From: JAABVD01 sp965204545
GTDB taxonomy: Bacteria > Verrucomicrobiota > Verrucomicrobiia > Opitutales > UBA2995
Assembly: GCA_965204545.1 (NCBI GenBank)
Contig: CBDBFA010000003.1
Span: 1,116,001 to 1,180,000 of the forward strand
Length of the DNA stretch: 64,000 nucleotides
Direction: 5' to 3'
In this document: positions 58,049 through 64,000 of the stretch, piece by piece
How the letters are laid out: each line of letters opens with the position of its first letter
How positions within the stretch are numbered: the stretch's first letter is position 1
Notes under the pieces: model-generated
The model's database searches: none
What the model saw: only the letters and a program-made list of their open reading frames with translations
What the model was told of the DNA's origin: nothing
Program-made: the position numbers and the translations under genes

Positions 58049-58756
58049 ATGGATCTCGAGGAATTCCAGACCGGTATCGGTTACCAGTTTGAGAACGAGG
58101 ATCTGCTGGTTCAAAGCCTCACCCATCCCTCCTACATGGCGGAAGCACACTCCCATGAAACCAACAACCAACGCCTGGAATTTCTCGGGGATTCCGCCCT
58201 GGCTCTCATCATTACCGAGTACCTCTACCAGACATTTCCCGAAATTCGGGAAGGCCAGCTCACCCAGTATCGCGCCGCCCTGGTCAAAGGCAGTCTGCTG
58301 GCCAAAATGGCCGGAAAACTCAAACTCTCCAAATACATGCGAGTGAGCCCAAACGAAACGGGAGAATCAGCCAAAGACCTGCCCTCCTCCCGGGAAGACG
58401 CCTTTGAGGCTCTCATCGGCGCCATATTTCTGGATAGTGATTTCCCAACCACGCGGGAGGTGGTGCTGGGCTGGTATGGCGATAGCCTGAGCAAACTGGC
58501 TCAACTCACCCTCGAATACAACCCCAAGGGGCAATTGCAGGAACGCCTGCATGCCCGGAAGGTGGGCGATGGCATCCACTACCAGGTGACGAGCGAGCGC
58601 GGTCCTCCCCACGACAGGACCTTCGAAGTCGAATTGTCCATCCAGGGAAAGTCCATGGCCAAGGCAACGGGTAAGAGAAAGAAAGAAGCCGAGGAGCGGG
58701 CGGCCCGCCAAATCCTGGATAAATTCGAATCCCTGATATTCCCCTCCCAATCTTGA
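58049..58756 (+). CDS. rnc: Ribonuclease III
   Basis: Cleaves double-stranded RNA in rRNA and mRNA maturation. 235 aa. The catalytic domain has QSLTHPSYMAEAHSHETNNQ, RLEFLGDSALALIITEYLYQ (the RNase III signature) and EDAFEALIGAIFLDSDFPTT (second acidic site). The C-terminal double-stranded RNA-binding domain is NPKGQLQERLHARKVGDGIH to GKRKKEAEERAARQILDK. Its TGA stop lies inside a TTGATCGTGATC repeat unit, so the spacer repeats begin exactly at the gene end. Confidence 0.96.
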   Translation: MDLEEFQTGIGYQFENEDLLVQSLTHPSYMAEAHSHETNNQRLEFLGDSALALIITEYLYQTFPEIREGQLTQYRAALVKGSLLAKMAGKLKLSKYMRVSPNETGESAKDLPSSREDAFEALIGAIFLDSDFPTTREVVLGWYGDSLSKLAQLTLEYNPKGQLQERLHARKVGDGIHYQVTSERGPPHDRTFEVELSIQGKSMAKATGKRKKEAEERAARQILDKFESLIFPSQS

Positions 58757-59181
58757 TCGTGATCGTGATCGAGCGAAACGACATCTTCCAATTTAAACAT
58801 GGATGAACAGGATGGGCAGGATGATAGGGTTAACGGAGGGCGGGTTTTCCAACCCGCCTCTTAATGGCAAAGGCGGACCCGCCTCCCGGCGTGGCAGGTC
58901 CGCCTTCGCCGAAAATCTACGGCGTGACCGGCAGGATTGTCCGCCCTCCTTTTCCTCTCGCAACCGTTCTTCGCAATGCTACGCAGGTCAAGAAGCGCGC
59001 CAAGATCTTGCCCTTTTGTGTATTTTGTGCCCTTTGTGGTTACCTTCTTCCTTCTCCATCCTCTGTGCCTTTGCGTCAGCCAATTCCTAATTGGCGCCCC
59101 TGGGCGCCTCCCCCTCTCTGTGCTCTCTGTGTCCTCTGTGGTTGATCTCTCCCTATTCCAAATCCCCTATCCGTTCTATCC
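58757..59181. repeat. Mosaic repeat spacer between rnc and mfd
   Basis: 425 bp without a gene. Units: GATCGTGATCGTGATC (from 58752); a GGCGGGTTTTCCAACCCGCC hairpin (58839-58858); GGCGGACCCGCCTCCCGGCG; TTCGCCGAAAATCTACGGCG; TTGTGTATTTTGTGCCCTTT; CCAATTCCTAATTGGCGCCC plus GGGCGCC (59080-59108); CTCTGTGCTCTCTGTGTCCT plus CTGTGGTTGAT; and CTATCCATGAAATCCGTGGT, which contains the mfd start codon. Confidence 0.82.
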
Positions 59182-62100
59182 ATGAAATCCGTGGTTAGTC
59201 ACCCACCCTGCAAAAAGGCTTGCGCCCTGCACGGAGTCACCTTCCCGGCTTTCGGCTGTCTGGCGGCACGGGCTTTGCAGGACTCCCGGTTTCCCCTTTC
59301 CCTCGTCGTCCTACCCGTAGAAAAGATGCTGCATAGGATCCGGGAAGACCTGGAATTTTTTCTCGATCTCAGAAATCTCGATACTCGTTCCTCGATTCTG
59401 GCATCTGGTATCAAGCATGCAGCATCCAGCGCCAAGCATCCAGCGCCAAGCATACGAGTACTGCCCCTTCCCGAACTTCCTGTGGGAACCGACCATGGCA
59501 GCGCGGCCTCGGACCGCCAACTCGATCAGATAAGCACTCTGAGCCGCTTAGCCACTCTCCAATCTCCACTCAGCCCTCCTTGCTTCATCGTCGTGACCAC
59601 CTTGCCCGCCCTGGTCCAACCCCTGCCCGGGAAAACGGCCATCCTGGAAGCGGAAATCCCGCTTCAGACGGGAACTACCTGCTCCTTCTCCGGGCTGATC
59701 GAGCGACTGAACGCCCTCGGTTACGACCACGAATCGGAAGTGGCAGGACCCGGACAATTTGCCGTCCGCGGAGGTATCATCGACCTGTATCCGGTCAACG
59801 AGCGCATGCCCTTCCGCCTGGACTTCTTCGGCGACGAGATCGAGGAGATTCGAGCTTTTGAACCGGATACGCAGCGGTCGGCCTTCCAGGTCAAATCGCT
59901 CACCGTGGCCCCGCCGCCTGGGCATTCCCTTCCCGCCGTCCCCGGAGGCATTCTCCAGTACCTCCCGGAGAAAGTCCTGTGGCAATTTTGGGAACCCCGG
60001 CTGAGCGAAGAGAACTGTCCTGAGTTTTTCCACCCCCATCATAATCGTCATCCTGATCCTGATCTGTTGCCCTCAGATCGCAAAACTGTAGGAGCGGGTT
60101 TACCCCGTGATCCCGCCCTGGCCAATAGCGTGACGTCAGGCCGCTTGGCCGAACTCCTCCATGCCCGCGCGGACAAGGGAGACGTCTGGCTGGCCTATTC
60201 CGCTCTCGATCAGGAAAGCATACTCTTTGGCGCCTCCACCCAGCGGGTTTCCCTGGAAACGGAACCCCTCGAGCATTATTCTCGTTTCTCGACCCTTGAT
60301 ACCAGAAACCAGAAACCAGAAGCCAGTATCGAGGACCCAGATCCCAGCATCCAGCCTGGTTCCCGCCTGAAATTCTTCCGCCGCCTGCACGACTGGCAGC
60401 GGGAAGGGTATGAGTTGATCCTCTCCATTCAATCCCCGGGCGAAATGGACCGGTTGAATGAGTTGATCGACAGCGAACCCGGGCTGAGGTCCCTTTCCTC
60501 CACCCGCAGGAGGGGGGACATTCCTGCCTGTCACGCCGTAGACGTTCGGCGAAGGCGGACCTGCCACGCCGAGAAACGGGTCCTCCGTCCCACTCTGGTA
60601 ATCAGTAACCTGAGCGCCGGGTTCCGTTGCCTCTACCCTTCTAATCTTGATCGTGATCTCTCTCCCTCCGACCAGCATCCAGCCAAAGGAATCGTATTTG
60701 TCACCGATTCCGAAATTTTCGCCCGCCCCCGCAAGCGATTTGCAACGGGCAAACGCCGCAAAATCGCTCAACCCCAACAAGTCGACCGACTCCTCGATTT
60801 TTCGGAATTGGCTGAAGGCGATTACCTCGTACACCTTCAAAACGGCATTTGCCTCTACCGAGGGTTGAGCCGACTCGGCGGCGGGCAAGGCGCTCGCGAA
60901 GTCATATCCCTCGAATTTGACGAAGGGATCATCCTCCACCTTCCCCTGCATCAGACGCATTTGCTAACCCGTTACGTAGGATTGAAGAAACACCGGCCCA
61001 CTCTGGGAAAAGTCGGCTCAAGTCGATGGGAGAAAACCCGGCGCAAAGCCGAGGAGGCGACCTTGGATTTTGCGGCCCGGCTATTGCAAAACCAGGCCAG
61101 CCGGGATTCCCGGAAAGGTTTTGCCTTCTCCCCCGATGGCAACTGGCAACGGGAATTTGAAGCCGCCTTCCCTTACCGGGAAACTCCCGATCAACTCGAA
61201 GCCATCATCGCCACCAAAAAGGACCAGGAAAAGCCGCAACCCATGGAGCGCCTGATCTGCGGCGACGTGGGTTTCGGCAAGACCGAGGTGGCCCTTCGCG
61301 CCGCCTTCAAGGCTGTCCTGGACGGCAAACAGGTGGCCATCCTGGGGCCCACTACGGTTCTGACCCAACAACATTACAACACCTTCAGCCAACGCGTTTC
61401 CCCCTTTCCCATCGTGGTGGAAATGCTGAATCGATTCAGGTCCCGGGCCGAACAATCAAACATCCTCAAGGACCTGGCCAGCGGCAGAATCGACATCATC
61501 GTGGGAACCCATCGGCTGCTCTCCCGGGACGTCGGGTTCAAGGACCTCGGGCTCCTAGTCATCGATGAAGAGCACCGGTTCGGAGTCAAGCACAAGGAAC
61601 GCCTCAAGGAATTCCGTCTAAACGCCGATGTCCTTTCACTAAGCGCCACTCCCATCCCGCGCACGCTCCACCTAGCCCTCATGGGGGCCCGCGACCTGAG
61701 CGTTATCGAATCGCCTCCCATCAACCGTCGGCCCATCGAAACCATCATAAAGAATTACGACCCCGACACCGTTCGTCGGGCCATAAGCAGGGAAATCACC
61801 CGGGGGGGACAGGTATTCTACCTGCACAATCGTGTCCAGTCCATCCACGCTGTTGCCGCCCGGCTCGAGGAAATGCTGCCCGAGGTGAGATTCGCCGTGG
61901 CCCATGGCCAAATGCACGAGAGAACCTTGGAACGAATCATGAGCCGGTTCGTGGATGGCGAATACGACGTGCTGGTTTCCACCACCATCATCGAATCGGG
62001 CCTCGATATCCCCAATGCCAACACCATAATCATTGAGGCAGCCGACCGTTTCGGCCTTTCCCAACTGTACCAGATTCGGGGCCGGGTCGGAAGATTCAAC

Positions 62101-62892
62101 CGGCAGGCTTACGCCTACTTGCTGCTCCACCGCCACGCCCGGGTCCTCGACACGGCGCGGCGGAGACTGGCCGCAATCAAACAATACAATCAACTGGGCG
62201 CAGGATTCCGAATCGCCCTGCGCGACCTCGAACTGCGCGGCGCGGGCAACCTGTTGGGCGCCGAACAAAGCGGCCACATAGCCGGGGTGGGGTTCGATCT
62301 CTACTGCCAACTGCTCAAGCAAAGCATCGCCCGGCTGAAGGGTGATCAGGCGGCTTTCCGAATCCGCGCCACCGTTCAGCTCGATTTCGTTCATATGGGC
62401 GAGGGCAAGGCCCCGAAACGGTCGATCGCCAGGGACAGTTACCAAGCCCTCAAACAGGCTGAAATAGAAGCGACCCGGGGACGCCTGCTGGAGGCCCGCA
62501 TTCCCCCCCGTTACTTGAAGGAAACCCGGCTCAGAATCGAGGTCTACCGGCAACTGGCTATGGCCGAAGATCTCGCATCCATCGAGGAAATCGACCGGTC
62601 TCTGGTGGACCGCTACGGCCCCTATCCGGACACCGTCAAGGCGCTCCTCGAGGTATGCAGAATTCGAACCCTGGCGGAGGAAAAGGGGATCGACCGGATC
62701 GAAAGCGAAGGTAACCGGCTGAAGTGCCGCATTGCCGGGGCGGGCAAGGGAAACTTCATCATGCCTGGCCGCCGGTTTCCCCGACTCTCCCACAAGGATC
62801 CCTTTAAGAAACTGAGGGAAATTCTTCGATTCATCTCGCAAAGATGCGCAAAGGGGGAGGTTGGAGCACCGGGGACGCAAATCAGGAATTGA
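59182..62892 (+). CDS. mfd: Transcription-repair coupling factor Mfd with in-frame repeat insertions
   Basis: Removes stalled RNA polymerase at DNA damage and recruits UvrA. 1236 aa against about 1150 in E. coli. The UvrB-homology region (FPAFGCLAARALQDS; FAVRGGIIDLYPVNERMPFR) leads to the polymerase-interaction domain (LAEGDYLVHLQNGICLYRGL), then the translocase with CGDVGFGKTEVALRAAFKAV, LLVIDEEHRFGVKHKERL and LYQIRGRVGRFNRQAYAYLL. The core is intact. Four segments unlike Mfd, at about residues 64-92, 284-312, 365-392 and 441-501, are encoded by the intergenic repeat families, as are the last ~18 residues. The start codon lies in a 20-bp repeat whose inverse copy follows the stop. Confidence 0.93.
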   Translation: MKSVVSHPPCKKACALHGVTFPAFGCLAARALQDSRFPLSLVVLPVEKMLHRIREDLEFFLDLRNLDTRSSILASGIKHAASSAKHPAPSIRVLPLPELPVGTDHGSAASDRQLDQISTLSRLATLQSPLSPPCFIVVTTLPALVQPLPGKTAILEAEIPLQTGTTCSFSGLIERLNALGYDHESEVAGPGQFAVRGGIIDLYPVNERMPFRLDFFGDEIEEIRAFEPDTQRSAFQVKSLTVAPPPGHSLPAVPGGILQYLPEKVLWQFWEPRLSEENCPEFFHPHHNRHPDPDLLPSDRKTVGAGLPRDPALANSVTSGRLAELLHARADKGDVWLAYSALDQESILFGASTQRVSLETEPLEHYSRFSTLDTRNQKPEASIEDPDPSIQPGSRLKFFRRLHDWQREGYELILSIQSPGEMDRLNELIDSEPGLRSLSSTRRRGDIPACHAVDVRRRRTCHAEKRVLRPTLVISNLSAGFRCLYPSNLDRDLSPSDQHPAKGIVFVTDSEIFARPRKRFATGKRRKIAQPQQVDRLLDFSELAEGDYLVHLQNGICLYRGLSRLGGGQGAREVISLEFDEGIILHLPLHQTHLLTRYVGLKKHRPTLGKVGSSRWEKTRRKAEEATLDFAARLLQNQASRDSRKGFAFSPDGNWQREFEAAFPYRETPDQLEAIIATKKDQEKPQPMERLICGDVGFGKTEVALRAAFKAVLDGKQVAILGPTTVLTQQHYNTFSQRVSPFPIVVEMLNRFRSRAEQSNILKDLASGRIDIIVGTHRLLSRDVGFKDLGLLVIDEEHRFGVKHKERLKEFRLNADVLSLSATPIPRTLHLALMGARDLSVIESPPINRRPIETIIKNYDPDTVRRAISREITRGGQVFYLHNRVQSIHAVAARLEEMLPEVRFAVAHGQMHERTLERIMSRFVDGEYDVLVSTTIIESGLDIPNANTIIIEAADRFGLSQLYQIRGRVGRFNRQAYAYLLLHRHARVLDTARRRLAAIKQYNQLGAGFRIALRDLELRGAGNLLGAEQSGHIAGVGFDLYCQLLKQSIARLKGDQAAFRIRATVQLDFVHMGEGKAPKRSIARDSYQALKQAEIEATRGRLLEARIPPRYLKETRLRIEVYRQLAMAEDLASIEEIDRSLVDRYGPYPDTVKALLEVCRIRTLAEEKGIDRIESEGNRLKCRIAGAGKGNFIMPGRRFPRLSHKDPFKKLREILRFISQRCAKGEVGAPGTQIRN
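59373..59457. repeat. Repeat-derived in-frame insert A in mfd
   Basis: Low-complexity DNA with CTCGATACTCGTTCCTCGAT, a CTGGCATCTGGTATC unit and tandem GCATCCAGCGCCAA copies. It encodes NLDTRSSILASG and KHAASSAKHPAPS, which break the N-terminal Mfd domain. The unit resembles the one at 60276-60357 on the opposite strand. Confidence 0.75.
60035..60118. repeat. Repeat-derived in-frame insert B in mfd (GATC-like array plus REP-like unit)
   Basis: ATCATAATCGTCATCCTGAT plus CCTGATCTG is a degenerate hexamer array; CTGTAGGAGCGGGTTTACCC plus CGTGATCCCGCC is the GTAGGAGCGG REP-like unit seen at 54410. It encodes PHHNRHPDPDLLPSDRK and VGAGLPRDPA. Confidence 0.85.
60276..60357. repeat. Repeat-derived in-frame insert C in mfd
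   Basis: TTCTCGACCCTTGATACC, tandem AGAAACC units, then GAGGACCCAGATCCCAGCAT and CCAGCC. It encodes STLDTRNQKPEASIEDPDPS. ACCAGAAACCAGAAACC-type tracts belong to the same low-complexity class as spacer units such as 33726. Confidence 0.78.
60505..60685. repeat. Repeat-derived in-frame insert D in mfd, the longest
   Basis: AGGAGGGGGGACATTCCTG matches 54325 exactly. TGTCACGCCGTAGACGTTCG plus GCGAAGGCGGACCTGCCACG matches spacer units at 33844, 51620 and 58895. TGGTAATCAGTAACC and AATCTTGATCGTGATCTCTC are further spacer-type units. It encodes about 60 residues including RRRGDIPACHAVDVRRRRTC. Confidence 0.88.
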
Positions 62893-63255
62893 CCACGGAT
62901 TTCATGGATAGGCACGGATGTGGGAAGGAAAACTGTAGGATGGGAATTTGGGCGAGGCATGCCTCGCCCCTACGAATTGGCGGGTTGGAAAACCCGCCCT
63001 CCGTTAACCATTTCATCCTGTCCATCCATGTTCAATATTTACCAAGATCACGATGATTTACTTCGTGTCCTTCGTGGATCCAATTCCTCATTCCTCATTG
63101 GCGCCCTCCCTGTCACGCCGTAGTCCCAACGGGCGAAGGAGGATGGCGCCCCCCCTCTGTGGTTAATTTTTGCAGCGGTCTTGACGAATCTGAAGGGAAC
63201 CCTTACCATTCCCGCCCTGTTTATATTGAGTGACCCGGGTCATGGTTAATCCCCG
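62893..63255. repeat. Mosaic repeat spacer between mfd and the SurA-like gene
   Basis: 363 bp without a gene. ACCACGGATTTCATGGATAG is the exact inverse of the repeat at the mfd start. It is followed by GGGCGAGGCATGCCTCGCCC (perfect hairpin, 62950-62969), GGCGGGTTGGAAAACCCGCC (62979-62998), TTCGTGTCCTTCGTGGATCC, CCTCATTCCTCATTGGCGCC, and the intact CCCTGTCACGCCGTAGTCCC unit at 63108-63145. The last 90 bp probably hold the next promoter. Confidence 0.82.
63108..63145. repeat. Uninterrupted copy of the repeat that element copy 4 entered ('empty site')
   Basis: CCCTGTCACGCCGTAGTCCC followed by AACGGGCGAAGGAGGATGG is continuous here. In the spacer at 51617-51830 the same sequence is split after GTAG by the 173-bp element, with GTAG repeated on the other side. 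Confidence 0.92.
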
Positions 63256-64000
63256 ATGAAAAAAGTAGTGAAATTTGCCGCCTGGAGCGCTGGACTTCTC
63301 CCCCTGCTCTTGGGAGCCCAGCCCTCCCAATACGATAATTTGCCCACGGAAAACGGCATCGCCGCCATTGTGGAAGGAAAAATAATCACCCACGAAGAAT
63401 TGCGTAAAGACCTCGCCCCCCTGGTGCCCCAACTTCAACGCAAGGCCAGGAACAACCAGGAATTCCAAACCATGCTGGCCGAGCTTCAGCAGGATGTTCT
63501 GATGAACCTCATCGACCGGGTTCTCATCATGAAGGAGTTTCAGGAAAAATTCGTCGAGAAAGGTTACAAAATGCCCCGTTCATTCGTGGAAAACCGTTTT
63601 GACGACGTGTTGGTCAACGAATTCAACAACGACCGGGAAAAGTTCCTGGACTATCTGAAAGGACAAGGGCTCAACATGCGGGAATACCGCACCAAACTGC
63701 GGGAAGAAATTATCGTGCAAATCATGCTCAGCCAGCAACGCCGCTCCCGTTCCATCGTCAGTCCCGCCAAAATCGAAGCGTATTACAACACGCAACGAGA
63801 CCGCTTTTTCGAAGAGGAACGGGTTCACCTGAACCTCATAATGCTGGCGCCCTATGCTTCCGAAAATATCGACCTTCTCATGCAAACCGCCAACACGATC
63901 ATCGAAGAACTCGATGGGGGAGGCGATTTTGAGGAATTGGCCAAAAAATACAGCCAGGATACCCGCAAGGACCGCGGAGGGGATTGGGGATGGATCAACC
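63256..64000 (+). CDS. SurA-like periplasmic peptidyl-prolyl isomerase, cut by the right edge
   Basis: The ATG at 63256 opens a frame that runs off the window after 248 codons. A signal peptide (FAAWSAGLLPLLLGAQP) is followed by a SurA N-terminal type chaperone domain: GIAAIVEGKIITHEELRKDL, a long helical region (LMNLIDRVLIMKEFQEKF; FLDYLKGQGLNMREYRTKLR) and the start of a parvulin domain (FEEERVHLNLIMLAPYAS; DFEELAKKYSQDTRKDRGGD, then WGWIN). It would assist outer-membrane protein folding, in keeping with the LPS membrane implied by waaA. The C-terminal part is outside the window. Confidence 0.9.
   Translation, partial: MKKVVKFAAWSAGLLPLLLGAQPSQYDNLPTENGIAAIVEGKIITHEELRKDLAPLVPQLQRKARNNQEFQTMLAELQQDVLMNLIDRVLIMKEFQEKFVEKGYKMPRSFVENRFDDVLVNEFNNDREKFLDYLKGQGLNMREYRTKLREEIIVQIMLSQQRRSRSIVSPAKIEAYYNTQRDRFFEEERVHLNLIMLAPYASENIDLLMQTANTIIEELDGGGDFEELAKKYSQDTRKDRGGDWGWIN

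Overview
The window looks like chromosomal DNA of a Gram-negative bacterium of the PVC superphylum, most likely Verrucomicrobiota (Opitutae-like). This is inferred from protein architecture, not from a database search. The pointers are a very long GreA with an N-terminal extension (as in Chlamydia), a metal-transport locus with the chlamydial YtgABCD gene order and a permease fused to a DtxR-like repressor, a Kdo transferase (so an LPS outer membrane), frequent GTG/TTG starts, and many 4-bp gene overlaps. No phage, plasmid or CRISPR region is visible.

Layout. 1-9.1 kb: a cut-off membrane protein, Nif3-like protein, aroQ, pgpA-pgsA, coaD, an MFS exporter, an RsmB-like methyltransferase, giant GreA and an ArsR-methyltransferase fusion. 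9.4-14.9 kb: an oversized pyruvate:ferredoxin oxidoreductase and an exported protein. 15.1-24.5 kb: a tight seven-gene minus-strand operon (ACP-FabZ fusion, ketosynthase, SDR, MGDG-synthase-like glycosyltransferase, three GT4 glycosyltransferases) with a divergent GT4 and thioesterase. It is probably a dedicated acyl/glycolipid pathway. 24.7-33.6 kb: aroK, heme A and heme O synthases, an SLC13-type permease, an MBL hydrolase, an SDR, groES-groEL and hisI. 34.2-44.2 kb: tRNA-Thr, acs, a DUF1573/rhodanese/MauE module beside an ECF sigma and putative anti-sigma, a TPR protein, accA, a YmdB phosphodiesterase and ilvB. 44.5-50.9 kb: the metal ABC transporter, split by an IS1182-like element. 51-57 kb: a RelE-type toxin-antitoxin pair, an HTH-MBL fusion, patB, a DUF3016 protein and waaA. 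57-64 kb: tRNA-Cys, parA, rnc, mfd and a SurA-like foldase cut by the right edge.

The most unusual content is in the repeats. (1) A family of 173-224 bp palindromic elements (four copies plus a 31-bp miniature) has CCCGCAT...ATGCGGG termini. One copy has a perfect 4-bp target duplication and interrupts a second repeat whose uninterrupted version is also in the window, so past mobility can be read directly. (2) Intergenic spacers are mosaics of several short repeat families: GATCNN hexamer arrays, CACGAAGGA/CACAGAGGA-type tracts, GTAGGAGCGG REP-like hairpins, GGCGGGTTTTCCAACCCGCC hairpins and CCAATTCCTAATTGG/GGCGCC units. (3) The same families sit in frame inside mfd at four places and also make up its last residues. 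(4) The IS1182-like element sits in one arm of a 32-nt REP-type inverted repeat. An 18-bp palindrome in front of both metal-transporter transcription units is a strong candidate operator for the fused repressor.
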